Assembly (NCBI GenBank): GCA_964017145.1
Contig: OZ024846.1
Span: 744,001-808,000, forward strand
Direction of reading: 5' to 3'
Origin: Agrocybe praecox
Lineage: Eukaryota; Basidiomycota; Agaricomycetes; Agaricales; Agrocybaceae
DNA: 64,000 bases
Positions 21,023 to 32,586 of this stretch are shown piece by piece (position 1 is the first letter of the stretch; each line of letters starts with the position of its first letter). A model generated the notes under the pieces. The model saw only the letters and a list, made by a program, of their open reading frames with translations, was not told where the DNA came from and ran no database searches. The position numbers were made by a program, and so were the translations under genes.

Positions 21023-24000
21023 TTACCGGTCTGCAGCTTGAACCGGAGGAACAGCCGTTCTCGACAGCAATTCCTGCAACCCAGCCATGACGATTTCCAT
21101 TTTACTTTCAAGTTGTGACATTCGCTCCTCAACCTTCAATTCCAACGCCTGTAACCTTTCTTCAACCACCACGGGATTCAATTGTTGGTGCTCGACAACA
21201 CCAGCAATAATTGCGGAGACCGCAGAAGAAAGATTAGTTTGTCGCGTCATGTCTTCGAATCCCAGTTGTTCTTCTTCTTTTATGGGTGGATCGTTTGATG
21301 CCGATCCATCATCTGATTCCTCAGACTCCTCGGCCAACTCTCCTTCTATTACTTGAGGGTGAAGCGCCAGAAGGCAATGCCACCATTGATGTTCATCTTC
21401 ACCGGCCTCGAAACGCTGGCTTGAACACTGTTTACACATGAAATACTCTGGATTTGGAATGAAACAAGATGAAAGGAAATGCTTCATCAGAAATCACGCT
21501 GGGAGGAATCCATGTTTGAAATGCGTTACCTTCGCAGGAATGTCCTATACACTTGTAAAATGTTTGGTCCGCCAGAATGGCTTCAGAGCAATGATCACAT
21601 TTGTAATTCCAAGTATCTTTTTCTTTATCGAGCTCTTCAACTTCCGCCCTGGGAATGCTGCGCTTTTGGGCGTTATGGATTTGCTGAAGTTGCTCTATAC
21701 AAAGGTCAGCCTTTACCGCCACCTGCAACCACTGTTCGGGCATTGGACGAAGCGCTATGTATGCCACAGGATGAGTCAATGTGTGGTCGTCAAACGTATG
21801 GTCCGCCGGTGGAAGGTTGAAGCAATCGGCACAAATGTCGATTGAATAACCTGCGAATGAGCGATGCCTTAATGTCAAACATTCGGTAAAACAAAACAGA
21901 CAGCGCACCTGGACAAAGCAGACAGTTGTGTCTCTTTTCATAAATAATGGCATGACACCGATTGCAAGTGAACCTGTAAGGGAGACACAGTGAACGATCC
22001 ACGAATGCAGGATATGATAATTAAACAAAAATTAGCGTACCCTGAAAGGGGGAAATCGGCCAGGAAATCTCTATCAACAAAAGACTCAAAATAGTTGACG
22101 TTCCACGGAAGCCATGTCCTGGGCACTTCCTCTGGAATGTCTGATGCTTCAAGAGTTTTGACGTGTTCCTCCCATGGTATAAAATGCAAAAGGGGCCTTG
22201 CTGTTAGGAGGGTCGGGAGTGGGTAATCTTTCAGTATTTCGATGTCGGATAGGTAATCATTCAGTTCATCTGCTGTGTAGTCCTTTGAAATCATCCGAGA
22301 ACCAAACATGTAGTGCTCATGATCTTCATCCGTCTGCAGGAGGGACCAAATACCTCCGTAATACGTATTGATGCCTATTTCCAACAGCCATATAATTTAA
22401 TTATTCTAACACATGTATAAAAGACCCACTTTCTGCGTTGTCTGGATTGGCATTAAATTCCGCTATATCAAAAGAATTGCTGTAAAGCTCTATGACCTCT
22501 CCGAGATTCAAAAGATGACAAACCCGTAAGGGAAATGACTCGAGATACTCCTACAGCACGTAAGACACGGAATAGGCTGGATATCCTTTCCCATTCTTCC
22601 AAATCGATAGTCATAGAGCAGCAAGCAAAAGCGATTTCTAGTGCATATTCCAACATGACTGCACACATTTGAAGGATATACTAGGTAACTCAACATTGTC
22701 AACGCCTATCTTCTGGATTAAATAAAGAGTCAACAAATGTTTATCTCACCGTTTCTGGATCTTTGTCCCCAAAAATAAGATGGACCGCTGATTCATCCTG
22801 GAGTGACCATGTCAATGCTTCTAATTTGGAGCGCAGATCAGCATCCTGAGCGATAATCTTATTTTTGACAAGGTAACGAAGTGGTGGAGCGATGTATGGC
22901 ATTTTCTGGTCGGGAGGCTCCCTCCAAAATGCATGGCAAATATTGTCAAAAAATGATGTTTGATAGTAGACCAAATATGCCCTATTGTTCGGTAGAACTA
23001 GAAAAGTGGATGTTAATCCACAGTCTAAAGAAAGAGAAAAAATAGGAGAAAACAACCATGAGCTTGCATCTCCATTAACTTGAATAGAAGATTGTTGATT
23101 CGTTTACGATATATTCGGGCTTCGTATGCCCATCCTGTTGTATTCACAGTGAGATGGGACGAACTTAGAGTCAGAAAGAGAAAGAGATAATACCTGCTGC
23201 TAAATATGCACACCACTCAGGTAGGTCCCATCCAGTCGGTATCTGATCCGTAAGCGTATTTACTTCGCTTATGCGGATGTAGCCAGACTTGTCTCGGTCA
23301 ATGGCAGCCGCTATACTTTCTCCATGAAATGCGATGTACTCCAATGTCCAAGTGTCAGGATGAGTAAAGGCCACTGACTTCGACCGAACTTTTTGTTTTG
23401 AATCGATCATCGACATGGTTCGTATGTTGCTGAGATTCATACCAGCCATGTCTTTATCGAATCTGGGGGGCAAGGTATCCGCTGAATTTTCGCCCGAAAC
23501 TGACGATACATACGCATGATTAGTGGTGGTAGAAAATCGGTCCAGGTAGTACTCGAACAGAGCACTGGCGAAGAACTTGTTTTCGATGCAAAAGATCCAA
23601 TTCTGGAAATCAAGAAAACATGAACATGAACATCATCGGAATACAATGAAGATGATAGAGTACCATTTCTTTCCACAATTGCCTCAGTTCCTTGAAAAAA
23701 TGTTAAAGTTCATTTTGCGTCAGAAGAAACAGGACGCACTTCATGATGGAGCCGGTCATACGGACCTGACAATTCATGGACAACAAGTTGAGCAGAGTCG
23801 AAAATAGAATTCTCAATTTGCTGCAGTTGAAAGTCGAGCTTCAGATTGAACCAATCCAAGTTCTTGGCACATAGTGCATCCAGCGAAGATTCCAACTCCT
23901 TCTGTACCTGTTCGAGGCGAACACTAACAAACAAGTTTGGGGCCACATCAGGGTTGTCGGCAGTGGGGGGTGCAGGCATAGCCAACGCAGGGTCTTTCGT

Positions 24001-24922
24001 CACAGATATCAAAGATTGTAGGGTATTGGTATCGTGGATCCAGGTGTTGATAGATCCCAATTTACGAGTTTTGTTGTCCAAATCTTTTTCCCAGTCATGC
24101 TTTGGGGAGAAGAGACGGGCAAGTACGACGTCCATTTTTGACACTAGGTCGTTAACACCAGAAGCTACTTGTATCGATAAGATTTGTTGTAATTGGATGC
24201 GGTGCTGATTGCACTCCTCGACATGTCCCAGGATTCGAACTTTCCAATCTTGGGCTTTCCAGAATTTTACTTGATAAAACACCAATTAGAATAGACCGTC
24301 CCGGATGTTTCAACACTTACCGAAACGCGATTCCTTATAATATGTATCGATACTATTTCCACAAGCCTTGATGGACTGCTGCATTCTGTACAAGGTATCT
24401 CCAAGGGCTGCATTGGACTGGAGTCCTTCCAGGTCTGCTCTGCATTGCTGTCGGTGATCAAGGTCGTCAATGCTATAGTTATGAATCATTAGATTATAGG
24501 CAAAGAACCATGCAAGAAAATAGAGCGTACTCGAGTAAGACGCGCATCATATCGGTCTGAGCAAGGAACACAGCAGTAACACGGGCGTCATTCTCTCGTC
24601 TAGCTTGTTCAAAAACGATTATAGTCTGGAAGCTGCTGACAACCGCTACAAGGGATGATAATAAGCTCCGAGAGTTTAAATATACAGAAGATCTTCCCTT
24701 ACCTTTAGCAATCGGATGGATCTCTGTTATTCCTTGCAACAAAGATAGAAGCGTGCTGGCGTGAGCTAAATAATCGCGTCCATCAGGCGGGGGAGCCTCT
24801 TTCATCTTCATGTGCTTGTGCGCCCATCGTAGATAGTCCTCTTTCAGGCGGACAGAAGCATCTCCTCCGCTGTTGGAAAGTAGGGGTTCCATGATACTAA
24901 GCTGCGATGATGACAATGACAT
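21023..24922 (-). CDS. Large EF-hand plus ZZ-type zinc-finger protein with NLR-like N-terminal helical domain
   Basis: About twelve exons joined by short introns give roughly 1,050 residues. The N-terminus (LLSLLQGITEIHPIAK; AVVSSFQTIIVFEQARRE; DMMRVLLDIDDL) resembles the helical N-terminal domains placed before NACHT/ankyrin modules in Agaricomycete NLR-like proteins. A long helical middle follows. Next is an EF-hand loop, DRDKSGYIRISE, with D/D/S/E ligands. A ZZ-type finger has the pattern C-x2-C...C-x2-C-x5-C-x2-C (FTCNRCHAIIYEKRHNC...ICADCF). A second Cys cluster (YKCDHCSEAI...CKQC) resembles another ZZ finger. The end is an acidic region and a coiled coil (LQALELKVEERMSQLES). No NTPase motif is visible. 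It is probably a Ca2+-responsive scaffold or signalling protein; this is inference. Confidence 0.72.
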
Positions 24923-25322
24923 TAAACTCCGTGTGCTAAATGTGTCATCCTGCGGAGGCTGTGAAGTGGGAAAAAGGTTTTTTTAATCCTTGGTCTCTGT
25001 ATAGAGATATGGACATAGCTATCCGAGAAGCCCTGAGAAGAGACAATAAATAAAAATAACTCAAGTGGAGGCAGAAAAGGTGCATTTACATCCGAAATAT
25101 CGCTAAGCGGCTTTCCCAAGTTTCCCCACAAACCTCGCCAGATCATGGAAGTTGCCTGTAACCAACTCGCACGATGGACACACGGTTACTCTAGGTTGCT
25201 CATGTTGCCCATTTCCTTGACATGTTCTTGCTAACAATCATAAACCGCAAACTGCCTTAGTCTTAAAATTAAAAGCTTAAAGTAAAAGTCTTACGACTTC
25301 CACTCTCAACCAGAAACTTACC
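24923..25322. other. Divergent promoter region, EF-hand gene / 25.3-kb gene
   Basis: A 400-bp gap separates two divergent start codons. A short CT-rich tract (ccactctcaacc) directly precedes the plus-strand start. I see no TATA box or repeat. Confidence 0.35.
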
Positions 25323-26082
25323 ATGGCGATATCCGCGTCGTTGCCCTCAAAGACCAACCCACCTCCAAATTTCTTCGTTCAAAACACTGTCGTGCTGCCT
25401 GTTTCCTTGAAGGATGCTTATACCATCCTAGGCACGGCAGAAGGCCATGAACGCGTGTGCCGCCTATCCAAGCTGTGCACGGCTTTCGAGCTCAAGGAGA
25501 AGGACGTCGTCGAGCTCCCGATACCTTCATACCCAGACGGGCTGCTGCTGAAGGATGTAGCTGTCCGTAACTTCACTGCTCCAGAGGGCTCAGAGACAGT
25601 TGAGCAGGACAGTGGAACACGGGAAGGAGAGAGCGGCAAGCCAACCGTGACGCGTCAACACTTCACGATGGTGGAGAGTATTCCACTCCTATTTGGGATG
25701 TTTACGAGCAAAGTCCTACTTACAGGCACACTTTCTTGGGATAACGACGCGTTGTCAAGCCTGTCGAGTAACTCTGCGGCCCAAGAAAATAAAGAAATAT
25801 ACGCTTTATACGAGTCCATCTCCGATGGCGGGCTTGTGGTGTGGAAGCTGCGTACATTCACGGTCGAAGATGGCGATCCAATGAAAACACGAGTAACAGA
25901 GCGCATTGAGGGTTGGGCCCCTGCGTTGCTGAGGGCTATTGTTCAGAGGGAAGCAGAGAAGGCGCACAGGTAGGTTTTTTGTTTTTGTTTTTGTTTTGAT
26001 CCTCGCAAATTATTCGAATTGATACAAAACTTCTCCCTCTGTCAACAGGGCTCACCTAGATCTATACCATAAACTTTTCTGA
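25323..26082 (+). CDS. Conserved unknown protein, possible START/SRPBCC-like fold
   Basis: Exon 1 runs from 25323 to about 25971. An intron with a GTAGG donor and CAACAG acceptor joins it to a short last exon ending HRAHLDLYHKLF at 26082, for about 227 residues. The sequence starts near a strand (FFVQNTVVLPVSLKDAYTIL) that resembles the opening of START-like ligand-binding domains. It has alternating strand segments, a Glu/Thr-rich loop, and a final amphipathic helix (APALLRAIVQREAEKAHRAH), also usual for that fold. The resemblance is to secondary-structure order only. I do not recognise the family by sequence, and a DUF7053-type assignment is only a guess. Confidence 0.7.
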
Positions 26083-26336
26083 TACCCTGGGTCACTGCAA
26101 TTATACTTTACACACATGCATACGCATTTGAATGTAACTCGACCATCCTGGCGTAAGTGCAATTGAAAACCTGAATATATAGCATTCAAGTGCCACGACA
26201 GATCGCCACTCGACGCACTCGTGTCGACAATAAGCGCTAAACTCACAGGCCCGATACCGCAATGAGCTCAATGGACGACGTTATACAATGGTCTCTCAGT
26301 ACAAGGTCCAGTCGGACAGGCCCACACCAGGAAAAG

Positions 26337-26344
26337 TATAAAAG
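26337..26344 (+). promoter_or_regulatory. TATA box
   Basis: TATAAAAG lies 52 bp upstream of the ATG at 26396, in the usual position for a fungal TATA promoter. It supports that ORF being an expressed gene. Confidence 0.55.
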
Positions 26345-26395
26345 ACCTCATCTAACCTCGCATGTGCATGTTCCTCGACCAAGCGCCCCGCAAAC

Positions 26396-26866
26396 ATGTC
26401 AGCCCCGCTCAACATTGGTATAGCACTCTACGAACAAAAATTCTCCTCCCACTGGGCACTCGTAGTTCATCCCAACAACTACAACGCGCCAGACGTGACG
26501 CTGTACCAAATCAAAAGGAAGGGCATATCTGATCTATGGAGTTCAGAACACCGTGAATCCTGTAAACTCTCTAATGCAAAGAACCTCATAGGCGTGATAC
26601 ACTTGGGGCAAATCTCCAACTTCAGTTTGCAAGAACTCGACTTATGCATCCCTTACGTTCCCACCAATGAGAAGGATAGTCAATCGTGGGGATGTGCGAC
26701 TTGGGTTCTTCGTATTGTGACTGGGTTAGTCCGAGAGAACTTGCTAATCCTCCCTTGCTCACTTAACAAAGTATTGGAGTTCATAACGAAGAAGGTTGAG
26801 GTACTCAAGGCAACCCGAGAGTCCAACCCGCAAGGGTCCGTGTTGGTTGTACCACTCAAGGCTTGA
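26396..26866 (+). CDS. Small unknown protein with an HWALVV...WGCATWVL pattern
   Basis: A single-exon 156-residue frame follows a TATAAAAG box. The pattern of a His in a strand (SHWALVVHP) and a Cys after WG (SWGCATWVLRIVTGLV) recalls papain-like NlpC/P60-type or PPPDE-type hydrolase folds, where Cys and His form the catalytic pair, though here His precedes Cys as in circularly permuted (LRAT-like) members. No signal peptide is present. I believe related small proteins occur in Agaricomycetes but cannot name the family. The enzyme suggestion is inference. Confidence 0.6.
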   Translation: MSAPLNIGIALYEQKFSSHWALVVHPNNYNAPDVTLYQIKRKGISDLWSSEHRESCKLSNAKNLIGVIHLGQISNFSLQELDLCIPYVPTNEKDSQSWGCATWVLRIVTGLVRENLLILPCSLNKVLEFITKKVEVLKATRESNPQGSVLVVPLKA

Positions 26867-27540
26867 GGAATTCCGTTCTTTTCTGTTAATGGATGCGCGT
26901 CAATTTGATTTTTCGAGTCTTTTCCTTTATTTAATGCAAATACCAAGTAATGTGGTATTCCAATGATTAATTATCAGTGACAGACTGTCCTTGACCCAGA
27001 AACATTGGACTTAATAATGATGAAGCTTTAAATTAGAAATGTTACTCAATCAATTATAACAAGGTTCTCAAGCCTTTCTCTCTTAAAGGATTGGCATACG
27101 ATCAATAGAGATAGTGGGTATATTACATAGTTGTGGTCTCAGTACTATAGTACAGATACATGATACGACAGCCTTGATACATCGTAGCTTACATATAACA
27201 AAGGGATATAACGCTTGAAAGAACGTTCGACATTCCCTTACCACCAAAAACCCCTTGTAAGCAGAAACCTAACTTGTTAGGTCGAACCAGTAGATGACTT
27301 TATATCACAGATGGTCGTAACATCGGCGACTGCTTGATGTTTGTATAGTCAATGAGTGACTAGAGTTGTTTTTTCATAGTGATCCTTGTTGCTGGAAGGT
27401 ATACGAAGGGATAACAGAGGCAGCCTGCCCAGACCATTCAGCCCATAAATCAGACCCAGGAATTGGGATGCCTTTTTTCTGTCTGAGAAAAAATACGAAC
27501 GTGCTTCAGTGCATCTGATCAATGGAGCATTGAGAAGAAC
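26867..27540. other. Convergent 3' regions
   Basis: AT-rich spacer between the converging small-protein gene and VTC1. Only short frames are present and no repeat was recognised. Confidence 0.4.
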
Positions 27541-28438
27541 TTACAACTCGCGAACTGTATATTATATGGAAATATGATGTTAATAACATATTGGAAATAG
27601 ATATGACGAACGTGGTTGAACCGATTAGCGAGAAAACACCGACGCGTAAAAGGAACCCTGCGTACCTCTTATGATGAAGTTGGCGAGAACAGCGGTGAAC
27701 AGAGCTATGCTCAGGAGAATGGGACCAGCAAGAGCATCTTCGCGAGAAAAGTTTAATCAACTTTGACTATGACGTATGGGAAAGCCCCATACCAAAGTGG
27801 CCCGGATCACGACGACGAATCATGGTAATACGGTGCTGGTAGATGAAATGACCATATAACTTGGGGTTTTTCAGTGACTAGAAGGGTGGATAGACGAGGA
27901 AGCAAGGCTCACCAAGACGCATACGCTGATGAAGGCGTAGACATACGCGAAGCTTCGCGCAATATCATCTTTGGAGGCGTTGAACAATCCCAGAGAAAGA
28001 GCACCGAGGAGAATAGATATGCTAAGCCATGAGATCCATGCTTCAAAGAGAATGAGGTCGGAGTCCCCAAGATATATAAAACAGTGACACACTTCGTTCG
28101 TTAGCAAACCAAACTTTTCCTTCCACCTTGATACTAGTCGCGATTTTCTTCGGTACATGGACCTTTGGAGGAAGTGAATTTATAGAATGATAATCTCGAA
28201 CAGTTGGCCTTTCTCCATGGTCGTTCGTAGCTGCTTCTGGAATGTTATCCGCGCGTAGATGACGAGCCGGTCGACGAACATTAGGAAGAGAGGCGAGTGC
28301 TGATGGCGAAAATGGCGACAAGAGAGCATACCACGACCTGCGCATCAGAGAATCCCTGCCCTCTTGAGGGCGTAGTTGCGCGTCTCCTAATTCTGATGGA
28401 TGCACATCATTCCCGCCACCGTTCTGCGTGGAAGTCAT
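27541..28438 (-). CDS. VTC1: Vacuolar transporter chaperone subunit Vtc1 (DUF202)
   Basis: The core reads KVWFANERTWISWLSISILL, then LARSFAYVYAFISV-type and FDALAGPILLSIALFTAVLA segments. These are the three membrane helices of the DUF202/VTC1 family, with the basic IRRRDPGHFD loop between helices 2 and 3. The last exon supplies only VREL (27541-27554). The VTC complex makes polyphosphate and moves it into the vacuole; Vtc1 supplies membrane channel helices. The N-terminus has about 90 extra Ser/Pro/Arg-rich residues before PKKIATSIKVEGKVWF, whereas budding-yeast Vtc1 is about 129 residues in all. That extension begins at the first ATG of an open exon. The gene is divergent from SIS1. Confidence 0.9.
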
Positions 28439-28521
28439 CGTTGGAAGAAGGTGAGCGAGTGTGGAAATGAATTATGAAACCGTTTACCGGCAAAAGAACC
28501 GGCAATCAACCGTCTGAGCTC

Positions 28522-28534
28522 GAACATTCGGGAA
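28522..28534. promoter_or_regulatory. Perfect three-unit heat-shock element
   Basis: The sequence GAAcaTTCggGAA has three alternating NGAAN units with exact 5-bp spacing, the binding site of Hsf1. It lies 160 bp upstream of the SIS1 start and 84 bp upstream of the VTC1 start. A second two-unit site, GAAcaTTC, lies at 28552-28559. Confidence 0.8.
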
Positions 28535-28693
28535 TCGCCATGTTTCGTCTAGAACATTCATGACATCATCATGGGTCTTGCTAGAATGCTCTCGGAGGTT
28601 CCCTGAACAGAAATTGAAATATATAGTCTTCCCCACGTCGTAAACAATTTCTTGCAATCATTCTTGACATCACTCTCATACCACTCAACTATA

Positions 28694-30000
28694 ATGGGCG
28701 CAGACTACTACAAGCTCTTGGGCATATCCAAAACCGCCACTGACGATGAAATCAAGAAAGCGTACAAGAAGATGGTAAGTGAAATCTCCAGTACCTTATC
28801 ATGGAGTCTCACCTTTTTATCTACATAGGCGCTGAAATGGCATCCTGACCGTAACCAAGGCTCGGAAGAAGCCAACAAGAAATTCAAAGAGGTAATGACA
28901 ACCCCTATCCTGCGGCTAAACGCAATTTACTGACGTCAATAGATATCAGAAGCCTTTGAAGTTCTGAGTGACAGCAATAAGCGTGCTGTATATGATCAAT
29001 TTGGTGAAGAAGGTCTCAAAGGTGGCGGAGGTGCGCCACCAGGAGCGGGCGCTGGTGGCTTCCCTGGAGGCGGAGGGTTCAGCAGTTTCCCAGGTGGAGG
29101 AGGAACTACCTTTACGTTTACTTCAGGTGGCCCAGTAGGAGGAGATTTTGGTGGAGGTTTCAACCCTTCTGACCCTCAAAAGTTATTTGAGTGAGTATTA
29201 ACAAACATAGACATTCTAGGTAGTAACTAATCCCCCACTACAGACAATTCTTCAGCTCATTCGGAGGTGGAATGGGTGGCATGGGTGGAGGTCCACGACG
29301 AGGGCCGAGCATGTTTGCCGATGACGACGACGACATGAGTGGATTTTCATACATCGGAGGGATGCCAGGCGGAATGCCCCGCTCACGAGGACAACCACAA
29401 CGCACAAACTCCCGTCGACAACCGTCCCCCACCAAACCCGAAAAAACAGCAGAAATCACACGACCTCTCAAAGTTTCACTGGAGGAACTCTACAGTGGAA
29501 CTACGAAGCGTCTCAAAGTCAGTCGCCGCTTATTAGACGGAACGCAGGAAGAAAAGGTTCACGAAATCGCTGTACACCCTGGCTGGAAGAGCGGTACGAA
29601 GATTCGCTTCCCCCGCGCAGGAAACGAGCAGCCATCAGGGGAACCACAGGATCTCGTGTTTGTCGTTGAGGAGAAACCTCATCCGGTATACAGACGAGAG
29701 AATAATGACCTCATTGCACACATCAAAATCCCACTCGTTGAAGCCCTTACCGGACCTCCTGATGGCACAGCGAAACTTACCAAAACGCTCGAATTGCTCG
29801 ACGGACGAAAGTACCAAATTGCTGTTCCCCTGGGCGTTGTGAAGCCTGGTCAGACGATGACTATTCCCGGAGAGGGCATGCCAATACGCAAAGACGGCGC
29901 GGTGCAGAAGAAGGGCGATATCATTGTCACTTGGGACGTTGTCTTCCCTGAACGGTTAACACCCGCGCAGAAGGAAGGCTTGCGGAAAATTCTTCAATGA
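28694..30000 (+). CDS. SIS1: Hsp40 co-chaperone, class B DnaJ (Sis1/Psi1)
   Basis: Exons 28694-28774, 28829-28891, 28943-29190 and 29244-30000 encode about 380 residues. The J-domain ([23 protein letters not shown] in KWHPDRNQG) stimulates Hsp70 ATPase activity. A Gly/Phe-rich linker follows ([24 protein letters not shown]), then two beta-rich CTD substrate-binding domains ([34 protein letters not shown]). No Cys-rich zinc domain is present, which makes it class B. The end [13 protein letters not shown] is typical of the dimerisation segment. It works with cytosolic Hsp70 in folding, prion handling and nuclear protein quality control. The upstream heat-shock element fits stress induction. Confidence 0.95.
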
Positions 30001-30702
30001 ATTTTCTTCGATTGATCTCTCTTTCGTTTCTTCTATCGATTATCATTTGTAGTTGTACCGTAATTTACAATTCTGATTAGTTTATCTTTCGTCGTTCTTT
30101 TGCATCATATATACCCCCATGTATCAGAACTTAGAAGCATTGTATATTATTTACATGAAATTCTCTTGATATTCATTTGAATCTTCTCAATCCTCGCGTA
30201 TTGAAAAACAGACTTGGAAGATCCAATGCTTTGCCTTTATTCGATGTATTACATGACAAATACCTAGATAAAAATACATGATAGCCCTGGTTAAATAATA
30301 CGCTAAATGGTTACATAGTGATAAAGTGTATATGCTGTGAACGAGAAGACAATTATTCACCACCATAGCCCAGGATTTGCCCAGGAGTCAAGAAGAGAAA
30401 TATTATGAGCACTTGATCTTGTTTGGACGGGCTGGTCACTCCCGTGGACCCTGGTCAGGAAGTCGCATACCTTTTCATCGTCATTTTTTCAAGTGTAAAG
30501 GAATAAGAATTTGCATGATGTTGCGGTCCATGGGAAAGGTTTGGCATTTCGATATATATAAGTATACATTGGCGGGTATATAGTCTTATAGTAGCACTTA
30601 ATATACACATAGTATACACAGTAATCTAGAGGTGAGATGCTCAGTAATGAAGCATCATGTATGAGAGATGGTTACGCGCCTTACACATTAATAATGGAGT
30701 GA
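30001..30702. other. Convergent 3' regions, SIS1 / DUF7918-like A
   Basis: AT-rich; TATATA-type strings near 30550 and 30600. No gene or repeat is evident. Confidence 0.35.
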
Positions 30703-31925
30703 TCATGTAAGATCGATAACTTCGCCGGGAGTGAAGTAAGTCTTAGGTTCTTGCTTCACTCGCTTATTTGAGCCACTACCGCTGGCTTTCTTGGAATGTT
30801 TATCTCTCCGGACTTTCTCGAGACGCTGTGGAAATTTAATTCGTTTTTGGCCGCGCACGTAGACATTACTAAAAGAACTTACGAGCAGAACTCTTTCTTC
30901 CTCATCGCTGTCATCTTCAATGGAAATAACGTCGTCGTCTTGTTTGACATCTGCATGCTTGCGCTTTGAAGATGTTTGATGTGATGGATTGTCTTCCCGT
31001 TCTACTGGTGGTGAGGATGGATTACGAGGGGCAATACCAGTTGCCTGAAGCATTTCTGAGGAGCGTCAGTGAGGACGATGCATAAAGATTGTAGATAAAT
31101 ATTGGTCATACCAAGAGGTCGGTATTTGAATACGAAAGTAGCGAGTGTATCCAGATCGATCCAGTTGACGCTTGTAGTAGATTGGGCGACCGTCTCTTTA
31201 GCACCAAGTCTAAGTCGCAGATGAATCGTTATGACATTTGAAGAAGAAACAAGAAAAAACTTGAACACTCACTTGATGTGATGATTGAGCCCTTTTTTGG
31301 CACGCTCGTGGACTTTGTCTGCGATGGAGATGTCATTGCGTATGCGAGGCGGACGATTGACGGAGGTCAACTTCGCTCTGACAAGTTCTACTTCGATATC
31401 ACCGGTTTTTGTGAAAGAAGAGTTTAGATAAGCGTCGTCGTCTTCCAACCGGTTTTGAGTCAGGTATATGATATACTAAAAGAAAGAAACCGGTACCTGT
31501 TAACTCCAGCGACGCGAAGACAAACTTTTGAATCTCTGTGGTGGATACCCGGGCGCCCGTGAGTTCCTTATTGCATGTCTCACCCTCAAAGATACCAAAG
31601 GCAAAGACATCTTGCCCATCCACGTACAGGGTTGTCCTGAAATCAAAAGGCGCGGGATAGCGTTTTCTGAACTTCACCGAGAAAGGCTACATAACCAGAG
31701 GCAGGAAAAGGGGGTACAGATTATTGTAAGGATAATCAAAATGGATGATATGTTCTCAAGGCATACCTTGCCCTCTTCAGAAGGAATCCAGCAGCTAAAC
31801 TCTTTCTTCTCTTCATTGATCTCGATGCCGTAGTGAGGTACTTCTTTTCCGTCTATAAACACTTGGACGGTATAGTCTTCAAAGGTAAAGCATGTTTTTT
31901 CGGGATGGCTGGTTGAAGTGGCCAT
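30703..31925 (-). CDS. DUF7918-like protein A with carboxy-terminal SUMO-interaction-like motif
   Basis: About six exons encode roughly 300 residues. The N-terminal part has the family hallmark VQVFIDGKEVPHYGIEINEE and SCWIPSEEGK, then a second strand-rich part (TLYVDGQDVFAFGIFEGE). I relate it from memory to the basidiomycete family annotated DUF7918. The middle has KVHERAKKGLNHH and FVFKYRPL. The tail is a Lys-rich nuclear-type stretch with an acidic SIM-like segment, VISIEDDSDEEE, and ends FTPGEVIDLT. The ATG before ATSTSHPEK is chosen because it precedes the conserved block by the same distance as in copy C. It is the first of three same-strand paralogues (A, B, C). A CACGTG box lies 198 bp upstream. 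Molecular function is unknown. Confidence 0.75.
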
Positions 31926-32586
31926 GGCTCCGGAGTGTAAGAGAAAGAGGTAACCAGCTCGTTGTCGAGGCTTAATAACTTCGTACAATGACTGGACCAG
32001 AAACTGCGCTCTAGCCGTTCAAGAAATGGGGCTGAAAGGAAAACCCTTGTTCGCTTGAATTTGGTCGATGGACCATGGTTAGGTTAGTTACTTAGTAACT
32101 GATAATTGATTGGCATCAAAGGCACGTGCCGTGACACTGCGTGTGTAAAGAAAATTGCCGAGTTTGTGCCGAGTTCAGATGTTTGGATCCTGGAACTCAT
32201 CCAGTCGTCCAGTCAGAGCTCTCAAGTCATCAAGTCACCGAGTCTGACCCCAAACCTGTAATAGATATTCAACTTGGGTTTTTTATCTTTTTTGTAAATG
32301 ACACCGCAGTCAGCAAGGTCGAACTTTTCAAAGTTTTCATTTTTGGCATCGCAGATTCACCACAAGTTGCTGCGACTACACATACACATTAAATAACAAG
32401 TCTCGGGGTATACCTAAGTAGTACATAATCAAAACGTAACATATCCAGTGTTCCCTGCGGCTGGTGCCTGATTTCGAGAAAAGTTAACGATAACAAACGA
32501 TGCACGGAAGATGGATAGACACTTATTACTCCATAATGTATCGTCACAAAGGCCGTGAAGTTTCCAAAGAATAGATAAGATGATAT
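31926..32586. other. Promoter region of DUF7918-like A and 3' region of B
   Basis: Contains the CACGTG box and only short frames. The frame at 32141-32392 has no recognisable domain. Confidence 0.35.
32123..32128. promoter_or_regulatory. CACGTG palindrome upstream of DUF7918-like A
   Basis: The context gGGCACGTGccgtgaca-type sequence recurs upstream of paralogue B (CACGTG at 33959-33964, followed by ctgtgac). CACGTG is the core site for bHLH regulators such as Cbf1/Pho4-type proteins. Conservation between paralogous promoters supports a shared element but could simply reflect recent duplication. Confidence 0.4.

Noticed and set aside
24220..24250. GTTCGAATCCT on the minus strand as a tRNA T-loop
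   Set aside because: It lies within the coding sequence of the EF-hand/ZZ gene (WKVRILGHVEE) and has no cloverleaf around it.
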